A stretch of DNA of 64,000 nucleotides from Gemmata palustris (GCF_017939745.1 NZ_JAGKQQ010000001.1:1-64000); one strand, 5' to 3'; positions 52,281-60,821 are shown, counted from the stretch's first letter. The notes: generated from the sequence alone by a model not told the origin. Made by a program: numbers and translations.

Positions 52281-53504
52281 ATGAGCCGCACACCCAGGGA
52301 CGGGCGCTCGCACCCGCGGCTCTTCGCGGACGGCTTCGACGGTTTCGGGCCGAGCCGGTTCCGCCCGGCCAGCGAGGTCGTTCCCGTGTTCGAGGTCCGG
52401 GGCAAGCGCTTTAGCCGGTTGAAACGCGGAACGAAGAAGAACGCCCCGAAAGCGCCCGGCGTGTACGGGATGCTCGACAGCCGCGACCGGCTCATCTACG
52501 TCGGCAAGGCGAAGAACCTGCGCAGCCGGCTGCTGTGCTACTTCCGCGAGAACAGTCGCGACCCGAAGGCCGGGAAGATCATCGAGCAGACGAAGCGGCT
52601 CGTGTGGGAGCAGTGTGGGGACGAGTTCGCTGCGCTGCTCCGCGAACTCGAACTCATTCAGCGCCTGCGCCCGCGGTACAACGTGCTGGGCGTGCCCGGC
52701 TTTCAGCGGCACCATTACATTTGCGTGGGGCGCACCCCCGCTCCCTACGTTTATGTCACTTCTACGCCGACCGGGAAGGAACTCGGAACCTACGGACCAC
52801 TTGTGAAATGGGGCAAGTCCGACGACGCGGCGCGCCGACTGAACGACTGGTTCAAGCTCCGCGACTGTCCGCAAACGGTGGCGCTGTCGTTCGCGGAGCA
52901 GGGCGAGTTGTTCGACCCGGATCGCGGGGCGAAGTGCTTGCGGTTTGAGCTGGGAACGTGCTGCGGGCCGTGTGTGAGCGCGTGCTCGCGGAAGGACTAT
53001 TCCGACGGGGTCCGCGCGGTGAAAGCGTTCCTTGATGGGCGCAACCGGTCGGTGCTGCGCACGCTCCAAGGCCAGATGGAAGAGGCCGCGTCCGAGTTTC
53101 AGTTCGAGAAGGCGACGTCCCTTCGCGACAAGCTCCAGGCGCTCCAGTGGCTCGACGACCGGCTCAGCCTGCTGCGCACCGCGCGCGACCGCAACTCGTT
53201 CGTGTACCCGCTCACCGGCGCTGACGGGCGCTCGCGCTGGTACCTGATCCACCGCGGTGAGGTCCAGGCGGTTGCGGTCCCGCCGACCGCGGGCTCGGCC
53301 GAATCGGTGTCGGCGCTGCTCGCGGCCACGTTCGCCGATCACCCCGCGCCCGCGGTGCTGTCGGACGTCGCGGTGGACAGCGTGCTCCTCGTCTCGTCCT
53401 GGTTCCGCAAGTATTCCGACGAGCGCGCGAAACTGCTCCCGCGTGCGAAGGCCGAAGAGGTGTGCGCGACCGAGGGGGCGCCCCGCGAAACGCCCGCGCC
53501 GTGA
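52281..53504 (+). CDS. UvrC/Cho-like GIY-YIG nuclease
   Basis: A 407-residue protein with an N-terminal GIY-YIG domain (KAPGVYGMLDSRDRLIYVGK, here to RLIYVG; then KNLRSRLLCYF and the catalytic Glu in LLRELELIQRLRPRYNV). A Cys-rich stretch follows (LGTCCGPCVSACSRKDY) and a UvrB-binding-like motif (QMEEAASEFQFEKATSLRDK). The second nuclease half and helix-hairpin-helix of UvrC are missing, so it resembles Cho, which makes the 3' incision. Whether a full uvrC exists elsewhere is unknown. Confidence 0.85.
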   Translation: MSRTPRDGRSHPRLFADGFDGFGPSRFRPASEVVPVFEVRGKRFSRLKRGTKKNAPKAPGVYGMLDSRDRLIYVGKAKNLRSRLLCYFRENSRDPKAGKIIEQTKRLVWEQCGDEFAALLRELELIQRLRPRYNVLGVPGFQRHHYICVGRTPAPYVYVTSTPTGKELGTYGPLVKWGKSDDAARRLNDWFKLRDCPQTVALSFAEQGELFDPDRGAKCLRFELGTCCGPCVSACSRKDYSDGVRAVKAFLDGRNRSVLRTLQGQMEEAASEFQFEKATSLRDKLQALQWLDDRLSLLRTARDRNSFVYPLTGADGRSRWYLIHRGEVQAVAVPPTAGSAESVSALLAATFADHPAPAVLSDVAVDSVLLVSSWFRKYSDERAKLLPRAKAEEVCATEGAPRETPAP

Positions 53505-53660
53505 TACGGATGGAGCCGGATCAGGTAGCAAAAGCCGCAAAACAACGCGCTGCACTTGGCCCGCTGCACTCACTTCGCGCACTACGATTCGAGCAAACAC
53601 CCACTCGTTTTTCGCGCGGATGAACCGGAGCACCTCAACATTTTGGAACACTCCGGTAGA

Positions 53661-54128
53661 TCACTTCTTTCGCTTTCGCGATTCTTTCACTGCTGTTTCC
53701 CTTGCTGCTTTAGCTTTCGACCACTGATCGCGCTCGGGGCTACTCAGAAACGTGAACGGGTCACCGATTCCGTGCGCGATAAGCACAGCTTCGCCAACGG
53801 TCGCCTCTCGACCGGCCTCGAGTGCCTCAACCTGCTCTGAAGTGAGCCCCAGCGATTCAGCCACCTGGGCGACACTCAGATTATGTTCTGAGCGGTACTC
53901 TTGCAAAACGTAACCTGCGTGGCTTCCCTGTTTCTCCGGAGGAAGCGGTTCTGTCGGCGCAGGATCAGGCGGCGGAGGCGGGTACTTGAGATGGCGCCGA
54001 AGCGCGTGCAACACGACACTCTTGAACGACTCGCCGCGGGAGGCTGCGAACTTCTCCACCTCGGCCACCTGGTCGGGCGGGAACTCGATCATCTTCTGAA
54101 CGACGTTCTTCGACGGTCGAATCGGCAT
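53661..54128 (-). CDS. RHH/XRE-type transcriptional repressor
   Basis: A 155-residue protein. An Arc-like ribbon-helix-helix start (KNVVQKMIEFPPDQVAEVEK) is joined by a proline-rich linker to an XRE-like HTH (GYVLQEYRSEHNLSVAQVAE and LGLTSEQVEALEAGR). The start at 54128 has GGAGGTG upstream. It diverges from a set of early-type genes across a promoter that holds repeated CACCTA boxes, the layout of a phage-type repressor. It could also be an antitoxin-type regulator. Confidence 0.72.
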   Translation of the reverse strand: MPIRPSKNVVQKMIEFPPDQVAEVEKFAASRGESFKSVVLHALRRHLKYPPPPPDPAPTEPLPPEKQGSHAGYVLQEYRSEHNLSVAQVAESLGLTSEQVEALEAGREATVGEAVLIAHGIGDPFTFLSSPERDQWSKAKAARETAVKESRKRKK

Positions 54129-54154
54129 CGCGGCACCTCCTTCAACCCATCCTA

Positions 54155-54227
54155 GCAACGCACCTAAGTTGCACCAAATTATTCTCCCGGTTCCGTATTG
54201 ACATTTCACCTATACCGCACCTATATT
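54155..54227 (+). promoter_or_regulatory. Strong promoter with repeated CACCTA operator-like boxes
   Basis: TTGACA (54198-54203) and TATATT (54222-54227) are separated by 18 bases. CACCTATA occurs twice, 11 bases apart (54207, 54218), overlapping the promoter. A third CACCTA (54161) lies inside a GCAAC-N8-GTTGC dyad. They fit binding sites for the divergent RHH/XRE protein. Confidence 0.7.
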
Positions 54228-54270
54228 TCCATCGTGACGCGAACGGGACGCCGGACAAGGAGTGACGAAC

Positions 54271-54507
54271 ATGGCAACGGAAATGGTTGAGGTGGATTTG
54301 GTGGTGATGGTTGACGCAGACGGGAACTTTGAGATCGGCACCGACACCGACGATCTCAAGACCCGTTGGGAAGAGAATATCGCCGAACTGGCCCCGAACG
54401 CGACCCGGATGGTTGCGGTGAAGGTCAAAGTGCCGAAGCCGAAGGTGGTCGAACTGGAAGCCGAGATCGCCGAGGAGCCGAGCGAAACGGAGTTGAAGAC
54501 CGCGTGA
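54271..54507 (+). CDS. Small conserved hypothetical protein
   Basis: A 78-residue protein, first gene downstream of the strong promoter; GGAG lies eight bases before ATG 54271. It has LVVMVDADGNFEIGTDTDDL and RMVAVKVKVPKPKVVELEAE (a basic strand, then an acidic tail). I believe similar proteins occur in planctomycete and phage-like contexts, but the function is unknown. Confidence 0.6.
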   Translation: MATEMVEVDLVVMVDADGNFEIGTDTDDLKTRWEENIAELAPNATRMVAVKVKVPKPKVVELEAEIAEEPSETELKTA

Positions 54508-55005
54508 AATTGGGAGCGGCTCGGCGGACGTGTGACGCCGGGCTACTTCTTCGGGGGCTTTTTCCCCGGGGCTGATTTCTCTCCCGATTTGGTTGGCAGG
54601 ACTACTTCGTCACATGCTGAGAACTCGTCAACTTTCACGCCGAGCGTGTGAGCAATACGAAAGCACGCGCGTGGGCTTGCGGTCACGGCGAGCGACATCG
54701 GGAAGTCTGCGGCCCGGATCGGTGCCGCGTTGCGACTGCTAACCACCGAGGTGGACCGGTTCCTCGAGCAGTGGCCCGACGATGCCGCGGCCGAAGCTGC
54801 GCGAGTCGCCGCTATCGTCGCAGCGGGGCTGAATCCTAATACCGAACGGTCCCCTACTGGTTGCGGCCCGGAGCACACCCAAGGCACGGCGGAGGAGCTC
54901 CGGATCTGGCAACCGGTGCTGAACATCGTGCGGGAGCGGTTGGGCGCTTGAACTGCCCGGGATCACCACGAACCAACAACGGTATACGTCCGACCGGAGG
55001 GCAGC
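54508..55005. other. Degenerate region with possible gene remnants
   Basis: On the minus strand 54543-54660 reads as the tail of an XRE-type regulator (FRIAHTLGVKVDEFSAC, then a basic PGKKPPKK end), without its HTH. On the plus strand 54730-54951 reads as a possible 73-residue protein from TTG (LLTTEVDRFLEQWPDDAAA). Neither has a good start. The stretch looks like decayed accessory genes. Confidence 0.4.
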
Positions 55006-55365
55006 ATGAAAGCCAAAGGGAAGAAGCAACAGGAACAGAAGCCGCGTTCGCGCGCGGACGTGTTCAGTGCGAGTGGCCCGAACATCATGGGCGCCGAGCT
55101 GTGCCAGCTCGTCCTCCAGGTCCGCGACAAGCTCCAGGACTTTAGGGAACCGGAGGAGCGAGAGCGGCTCAGAGAGGAGCTCCGCGACGCCGGCCTCGCC
55201 CCGGAACTGACCGAGGACGAGGGCATTCGGCTGGACGACATCTTCCGGGGCGTTGGAGCGCTACGCACGGTGCTACCGATGATCTACGTCACGATCTTCG
55301 ACGTGATGTGGCCGGTGCCCGAAAAGTCCGACACGCTGAAGAGCAAACCGCGGTTCGCGCGGTGA
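55006..55365 (+). CDS. Hypothetical protein of the early-type region
   Basis: A 119-residue protein with GGAGG eight bases before its ATG. The basic N-terminus (KGKKQQEQKPRSRAD) is followed by a helical part (CQLVLQVRDKLQDF and EERERLREELRDAG) and a more hydrophobic stretch (VLPMIYVTIFDVMWPVP). No family is recognised. Confidence 0.6.
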   Translation: MKAKGKKQQEQKPRSRADVFSASGPNIMGAELCQLVLQVRDKLQDFREPEERERLREELRDAGLAPELTEDEGIRLDDIFRGVGALRTVLPMIYVTIFDVMWPVPEKSDTLKSKPRFAR

Positions 55366-55505
55366 GGGGACTGAGTGTAAACTGTGCGACCACCGCGCCA
55401 CCGGGAGTAGCTACTCGGTGAAGGCGGCGGCCGAGGAACGGCGGTCTCGTACCCGCTCGCCCGAGGCCGCCGCCGGCGCGGCTACTCCATGTACGAGGGA
55501 TACTG

Positions 55506-56717
55506 ATGTCGAACAGCAACGGTCTACGCTTTCCGTCACCTACCGAGTTGTTAAAGGCTTGGAACGAATCGTTTCAATCTAAGTACATGACTGCGCTCAA
55601 CTTGCGATCTGAATGGAAAAACGCCTCAACCCGCATCTCTTTCGGTAAATGGCGAAACCTGAGTTGCTTACCTGAAATGCTACATTTGGCATGGGTCGGC
55701 GAATGGAGAGACATTCTGTTCAGCGGCAGGGGGTACTTTAAAACCGTAGCAGATCTTCGGACGCTTGCCTTTGCCGTCAGAGAGACGCAGAGCTGGGAGC
55801 CTTTGGGCAGGGAGTTGGACCGGGCTCCGAAGGATTTTTTGCTTCTTGAACTTCCGGAGGTCATTCCAGCCCACTACTACCTGAAAGCGATTCCTTCAGT
55901 TTTTGACTTCTGCGAAGCCAGCGGAATGAGTCAGTCCGAAGTGCTCTATGAGGCCAACAGCCTGCGCATAAGTGATTTCGTCCTGCGAATTAACAAATCT
56001 GTGCAGCAGAATCGGCTAAATGAAGAAACCTGTGAGTGGATCGGGAAACTCTTGCGATATGAGCCCATTCACGACCCACAACCGGACGAGCCCTATTACC
56101 AGTTTGCAGAACTCAACCACCTACCTCGATGGCGGCGTGACTTGCTCCAATTCTGCCGCGATGCTGTGCTTGAGTTAGCTTTCCGGGGCTACGTAGCTGA
56201 TCCGCTCCCTACATTATACGCTGATGATTTGCTTATAGATCTTGTCAATGATCTGGTTTTCAGAGCAAACGAAGCGGACCGACATAGCCGTGCCAGTCAA
56301 TCTGGTCTCCACTCGGAAGCAGAAGGAGGAACGGCCGAGGCCAGCCAGGAACTCACCGTTGATCTTCGTGAGCCACAGGAAGAGGAGAGAAAAGGGCTCG
56401 GCAATCTGCCCAGCACTGGGCAGATAGTTTGGGCTGACATATTTGGGATCTACCGAATCGAAGACTACCAGCTCGTGCTCATCGAGACGTCATCAGGCAT
56501 CCCGATCACTCCCGGGGAGAAAAGGGCTCTGGAAGCCCTGATGTCAGCCGGCAAGGATGGGCTTCGTTTGAAGGGTTTAGCGGCTCCGTGGACGAGCTTC
56601 CGTAGCCACGTGAGCAGGATTAAGGCAAAGCTCAAGGACGACAACATCCGCGACTGCATCAGGACGCCTGAAGATCCGGGCCCTTTTCAGGGCGAGGGCT
56701 ACGCGATTTGGCCCTAA
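55506..56717 (+). CDS. Hypothetical protein with winged-helix-like C-terminus
   Basis: A 403-residue protein. Codon use is clearly AT-richer than the surrounding genes (many TTA, AAA and ATA codons), so it was probably acquired. The bulk is unrecognised. The last 70 residues (GEKRALEALMSAGKDGLRL, SHVSRIKAKLKDDNIRDCI and QGEGYAIWP) have the spacing of an OmpR-type winged helix, including the basic recognition helix and final wing. It may be a DNA-binding accessory gene of the element. Confidence 0.6.
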   Translation: MSNSNGLRFPSPTELLKAWNESFQSKYMTALNLRSEWKNASTRISFGKWRNLSCLPEMLHLAWVGEWRDILFSGRGYFKTVADLRTLAFAVRETQSWEPLGRELDRAPKDFLLLELPEVIPAHYYLKAIPSVFDFCEASGMSQSEVLYEANSLRISDFVLRINKSVQQNRLNEETCEWIGKLLRYEPIHDPQPDEPYYQFAELNHLPRWRRDLLQFCRDAVLELAFRGYVADPLPTLYADDLLIDLVNDLVFRANEADRHSRASQSGLHSEAEGGTAEASQELTVDLREPQEEERKGLGNLPSTGQIVWADIFGIYRIEDYQLVLIETSSGIPITPGEKRALEALMSAGKDGLRLKGLAAPWTSFRSHVSRIKAKLKDDNIRDCIRTPEDPGPFQGEGYAIWP

Positions 56718-56853
56718 TAATCGGCTCTTTCGCTTCTTGCATCACGTTGCAGAAACCGTTTCACCCGTTGCACGCTTGACGGCGGGTTTCAGCGCATTCC
56801 TGAGCGATACTAGTGGCGTACCGCATGCCATGACGCTTAACGGGAGACTGAAG

Positions 56854-57069
56854 ATGGGTTCCCAGACGCTTTTGCTCCGACAGGACGCCGCCGACCGCCT
56901 TGGAGTCCATTTCGCGAAGCTCGAGCGGTTACGTTTCAAGGGCCACATTCCTGAGGCTGTGCAAGCCGGGCGGTACTTCCTGTACCCCTCGGACAAGATC
57001 GACTCGATCAAGGCACGGCTGATCGCTCAGGGGCTCATCAAGCTGCAGCCCGAACCGATCGCGGCCTGA
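56854..57069 (+). CDS. Small excisionase/MerR-like protein
   Basis: A 71-residue protein with a GGGAG site before ATG 56854; the in-frame ATG at 56830 is possible. The pattern LLLRQDAADRLGVHFAKLER, then GHIPEAVQAGRYFLYPSDKI fits the short winged HTH of excisionase-type proteins. No integrase is present in the window. Confidence 0.5.
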   Translation: MGSQTLLLRQDAADRLGVHFAKLERLRFKGHIPEAVQAGRYFLYPSDKIDSIKARLIAQGLIKLQPEPIAA

Positions 57070-57171
57070 ACCTGGTGAATCTGGAGCGCGGTACTAACCG
57101 CGCTTCATTTTGCTCATTGCAATATGTTATACCTATTAATTTATCAAATTCGATCGCAATTAACTATTGGA

Positions 57172-57372
57172 ATGCAGCCCATGCCCCTGAACGCCGTGAG
57201 ACATCGAAAGTGCAAACAAGCCACTGAAACGAAGCCGAAGGCGCGTGCGCCCGACCCACTCGGCGCCGCGTTGGCGGCAGCGCTGACCGCACCCGTGATG
57301 GACCCGCGCGTTCGTTTATGGCTTGAGCAGTTGCGATCTGAGAATGTGCGGCCGATCGCCGCGAGGAAATGA
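57172..57372 (+). CDS. Small basic hypothetical protein
   Basis: A possible 66-residue protein with a basic N-terminus (RHRKCKQATETKPKARAPD) and a helical second half (ALAAALTAPVMDPRVRLWLE). The start is uncertain: an in-frame reading back to 57124 is AT-rich and unlikely. A 13-bp perfect hairpin follows directly. Confidence 0.4.
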   Translation: MQPMPLNAVRHRKCKQATETKPKARAPDPLGAALAAALTAPVMDPRVRLWLEQLRSENVRPIAARK

Positions 57373-57406
57373 CTACGGGCCGGGGGAACCACTCCCCGGC
57401 CCGTAG
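57373..57406 (+). terminator. Terminator-like hairpin
   Basis: CTACGGGCCGGGG pairs exactly with CCCCGGCCCGTAG across an 8-base loop, right after the stop of the small gene. No U-tract follows. Confidence 0.65.
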
Positions 57407-57513
57407 CCCACTGTCCGGACACACCGAAGCCACCACGGTCACCACAACGTAGAGGCCACCAAGTGACGGTACATCGCCCCGGCGGCGGGGTCAATGAAAG
57501 CGAGTGCGACCCG

Positions 57514-59263
57514 AGCCAGGTCGAGGTCAGTTCACGGTTTGTTGGGGGCTAGCAGTGTTTCGAGGGCGGGATAGGAAATCCCCAACCCGTCGTCGACGCA
57601 ACCTCAAGGCAGGACGAGCCATGCCGACGCCCCGCTTCACGCCCGAGGAACTCCGCCAACTCCACGACCTCGCCCGGCAGTGGGCCAAGATCGTCTCCAA
57701 GCGGGCCTTCGGCGACGACGGCCCCGGACTCGACGTGGACTTCCGAGCCATGGAGCAGATCGCCACCGCCGCGGCCCGGGGACTCACCGAGGGCACACTC
57801 GAACTGCTGCTCCAACAGCAGGCCGACAAGCTCTCCACCGAACAGCCGTGTCCGGCGTGCGGCACGCTCTGTCCCACGACGCCGCACACCCGACCGCTCA
57901 CCGCGGACGGAGCCGAGGTCGAGCAGACGGAACGCAAGGCCCACTGTCCCGACTGCCGCCGGGACTTTTTCCCCCCTGCGGACGGCTCTGGGCCTGGATG
58001 AGCACGGGTACAGTTCCTCCGTCCTCGAGCGTATCGTCACCGCCGCCGCCCGGTTCGCGTCGTTCCGCGATGCCACCTTCGCCGTGCAGATGTCGCGGGT
58101 CGGCATCAGCGAGAGCCAGGTCCGCCGGCTGGCCCACAAGGTCGGGGCGGAACTGGTCGCCGAACGGGACCGGAAGGCGGTCGAGCACCGCCGCCGGCAA
58201 CTGGCCTCGCGGACGGGGGTGGTTCCCGAGGTCGTCGTGGTGGAGGTCGATGGGGGGCGCATCCGTACCCGCGCGGCGGGGGCGGCCCCTGGTGTCCACG
58301 AAGCCCAGAACAAGGAGGACAAGATCGCCGGTCTGGCCACGTTGAAGGGTCCGACGTTCGCCGCCGACCCGTGCCCCGAACCGCCGGAGTCGTTCCTCTG
58401 CCCCCGCCGGGTGCAACGTCTGGTGAGCCAGATGAAGGGGCACTCGGGTCGGGACGATACCCAAGAAACCCCGGACGAATCGACCACGGCCGGAGTCGAG
58501 CCGATCGCGACCGGGTCGGCCGGGCGGTGGTCACCGGAGAAGTTGGTGCGGACGTGTGTGGCGAGCCTGGGATCGAGTTGTTCGTTCGGCCCGTTGGTGG
58601 CGGCGGAGGCCCAAGAGCGGCACTTCTACGAGGCGAGGCGCCGGGCGTTCGTGGCCGACGGGGCGGCGTACAACTGGTCGATCCACGAGGGGTACTTCCG
58701 GGACTTCGAGCCGGTCGTGGACCTGTTGCACGTGCTGTGCTACGTGTACTCGTCGGCGCGTGCGGTGGGCGGGGACGAGTCGGGCGGGTGGCGACAGTAC
58801 GAGGCGTGGATGCGTTCGTGTTGGAAGGGCCGGGTCGCCGAGGTGCTGGTGGAGTTGGACGGGTGGCACGAACGCCTGGGAGAGTCGCCGGCGGGTGAGG
58901 CAAGGACGGCGGAGGACCGCCGTGACCCACGTCGGTTGGTGGCCGAGGCGAGGTGCTACCTGAGGAACAACGAGAAGCGGATGGACTACCCGAGATACCG
59001 GCGTGAGGGGTTGCCGACGACGAGCAGCCTGGTGGAGTCGCTGGTGGGTGAGTTCAGCGCTCGTGTGAAAGGGAAGCAGAAGCACTGGAACCGCCCGGAC
59101 GGGGCCGAATCCATCCTGCAACTCCGGGCGGCCGTTCTGAGCGAGGACGATCGCTTGAGTCGGTACTTCACTGACCGATCCGGAAGCCCGTTCCGGAAAC
59201 GGCAGCCAGTGGAGAAAGACGACACCCCAAACACGCAAACCGCGGCGTGACCTCAGCCAGGTT
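57514..59263 (+). mobile_element. ISKra4-like insertion sequence with 9-bp target duplication
   Basis: The element spans 57523-59254 (1732 bp). Its ends are an imperfect 19-bp inverted repeat (GAGGTCAGTTCACGGTTTG and CAAACCGCGGCGTGACCTC, 15 of 19 paired). The flanks are AGCCAGGTC (57514) and AGCCAGGTT (59255), a 9-bp duplication with one mismatch, the usual size for ISKra4. It lies in codons 18-20 of the initiator gene. Confidence 0.85.
57621..59250 (+). CDS. ISKra4-family transposase with a +1 frame change
   Basis: Two overlapping readings make one transposase. Part 1 (57621-58001) has paired Cys motifs, CPACGTLCPTTPH and HCPDCRRDFF. Part 2 (from about 57970 to 59250) continues LGLDEHGYSSSVLERIV, an HTH (MSRVGISESQVRRLAHK), an acidic VVEVDGGRIRTR with a likely catalytic Asp, and GLPTTSSLVESLVGEF with the Glu. 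The shift lies at TTTTTCCCCCC (57966-57976) and needs +1. It is either programmed or a recent indel that kills the element. Confidence 0.8.
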
Positions 59264-59576
59264 CTTACCGAACCGGTCCGCACCGTCACGCGATTCGACA
59301 AGTTGAACGCCTTCGTTGACCACGGCCAGGCCCACCTTGTTGAATTCGGATGTGCTGCGGCGGCCCGACTGTGGCTCACCATCTGGCGCTTCGAGAACCT
59401 GAACGCGGATTCGGCACGGGTCGCGCTCTCAACGCTCGCCGAGTGCTACGGCACGGACAAGCGGAACGTCGCCCGGATGCTCGGACAGCTCGAAGAGCGC
59501 GGCTACCTCGTGACCCTCGAACCGGGTAGGGCCGGGCGGGGCTCGTGCGCGGTTTACCGCCTCGTTGCCGTCCCAG

Positions 59577-59724
59577 AAAAGGTGTCACCGGAGCACCTTT
59601 CTTCGGCCGGAAAAGGTGTCACCACGACACCTTTAAGCCGCTCCGCAAAAGGTGTCACCACGACACCTATTGTTCCGGAAAAGTCGTCACCAGAGCACGG
59701 AAAAGGTGTCACTACGACACCAGT
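59577..59724 (+). repeat. Five iterons inside the initiator gene
   Basis: The unit AAAAGGTGTCACCACGACAC (plus CT) repeats at 59577, 59611, 59647, 59679 (degenerate) and 59701. Each good copy is itself a dyad, AGGTGTC-N5-GACACCT. The spacings are 34, 36, 32 and 22 bases. An A-rich tract follows at 59725-59757. The arrangement matches a phage origin embedded in its initiator gene. Confidence 0.85.
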
Positions 59725-59760
59725 ACAGAAAGAACAGAAGAAGAATAAAGACAAAGACCC
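59577..59760 (+). other. Candidate replication origin (iterons plus A-rich tract)
   Basis: Iterons at 59577-59724 are followed by an A-rich stretch (59722-59757, with GAAGAAGAATAAAGACAAAG) that stands out in a GC-rich region and could be the unwinding site. In phage lambda the origin has the same order inside gene O: four iterons, then an AT-rich segment. The function is inferred, and the initiator is currently disrupted. Confidence 0.6.
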
Positions 59761-60092
59761 CCCTAACCCCCCGCACCCGGGGGGAGGGTTGGACTCGGCC
59801 CCGAGCGAGCGTTCCCGGAAGACCAAACCCGACCCTGAGGCCGATCCGCTGTTCCTGCGATTCTGGGCGGCCTACCCGCGCCGGGTCAAGAAGCCCCAGG
59901 CGGCCGCCGCGTTCGCCAAAACCAAGCCCACGATCGAACTTCTCGAGGCGATGCTCGCCGCGATCGCGCGGTTCGCCCGGTCCGCGGACTGGCTGAGGGA
60001 CAACAGCCAGTACATTCCGCACCCCGCGTCGTGGCTGAACCAGCGGCGCTGGGAAGAGTTCGAATCCCCACCACACACCGCGACCACCACCC

Positions 60093-60821
60093 ATGCACCC
60101 CACGCGCGACCCGGACCCGGTTCCGCTCTCGGCGGCCATCGCGTCGAGTCTCAACCGGGCAAGTACCCCCGACCTGCCGCCCCTGGCCTGCAAACTCGAC
60201 GGCCGATCGTACCCGGTGCGATCCGTGCGCCCGAACCACCCGCGGGGCCGGGAGGGGCTCCTGCCGGAGTTACTCACGGTGGTCAGGGAGCTGACGAAGG
60301 GAATCCGCCCGTGGCCGTTGTACCTGTGGAGCCCCGGCCCCGGGACCGGGAAAACGTCGGCCGCGCTGACGCTGCTTGACCACTACGGCAGCTCGCACAG
60401 CGGGTACTCCCCGGACGTGAGCGAGTTCATGAACTACTTCGCGGACTTCGCCGCCCTGCCCGATGTGTTCCGGAGCGCCGATAAGGGGCGGCACTACCGC
60501 TCGACGCCTCACGGCTGCGTAACGGTTTGGGCGTCGGACCTGTGGAGTGTCGTGCGACGCGCTCCGATTTTCGTGCTCGACGACATGCGGAAACCGAGCG
60601 ACCGGGAGCAGCGCCTGGGGGACGATCACTACGGCCTGTTCAAGCGCATCCTCGACGACCGCGTGGCGCGCCCGCTGGTGATTACCAGCAACGTCGATCC
60701 GTGGGACCCACCCGGCGGTGGCGTCCCGGAACTGGTTCGACTGTTCGACGACCGCATCGCGGATCGCATCGTGTGCGGCACCGTGTTCGAGCTCACCGGC
60801 CAGTCGCGCCGGCACGGGTGA
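60093..60821 (+). CDS. DnaC-like helicase-loader ATPase
   Basis: A 242-residue AAA+ ATPase. Walker A is WSPGPGTGKTSAALTLLD, Walker B APIFVLDDM, sensor 1 PLVITSNVDPW, and DDRIADRIVCGTVFELTG has the arginine-finger-like end. DnaC/IstB-type proteins load the replicative helicase at an origin. It directly follows the O-like initiator, as P follows O in lambdoid phages, and overlaps its open frame by 287 bases. The start at 60093 lacks a clear RBS; a later start is possible. Confidence 0.8.
   Translation: MHPTRDPDPVPLSAAIASSLNRASTPDLPPLACKLDGRSYPVRSVRPNHPRGREGLLPELLTVVRELTKGIRPWPLYLWSPGPGTGKTSAALTLLDHYGSSHSGYSPDVSEFMNYFADFAALPDVFRSADKGRHYRSTPHGCVTVWASDLWSVVRRAPIFVLDDMRKPSDREQRLGDDHYGLFKRILDDRVARPLVITSNVDPWDPPGGGVPELVRLFDDRIADRIVCGTVFELTGQSRRHG

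Larger units (their letters stand above)
57463..60379 (+). pseudogene. Phage O-like replication initiator, split by an insertion sequence
   Basis: The gene starts at GTG 57463 (AGAGG upstream) with 20 codons ending DPSQV and is cut by an ISKra4-like element (57523-59254). Removing the element and one 9-bp duplication joins QV to LTEPVRTVTRFDKLNAF in frame. Beyond lies an HTH (AECYGTDKRNVARMLGQLEE), four GKGVTTTP-type repeats that are also DNA iterons, and a lambda O/DnaT-like tail (FWAAYPRRVKKPQAAAAF; YIPHPASWLNQRRWEEF). The frame stays open 287 bases into the next gene, perhaps because a stop was lost. Confidence 0.8.

Noticed and set aside
55388-55500. Possible riboswitch-like hairpin before the 403-residue gene
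   Set aside because: Complementary GC-rich stretches exist, but they do not form a known aptamer and are expected in GC-rich sequence.
59577-59724. Iterons as a CRISPR array
   Set aside because: Spacers of 0-12 bases are far too short, the frame is coding, and no cas gene is present.
60055-60070. GTTCGAATCCCC, a tRNA T-arm-like string
   Set aside because: No acceptor, D or anticodon arms can be folded around it and it lies in the coding sequence of the initiator gene.
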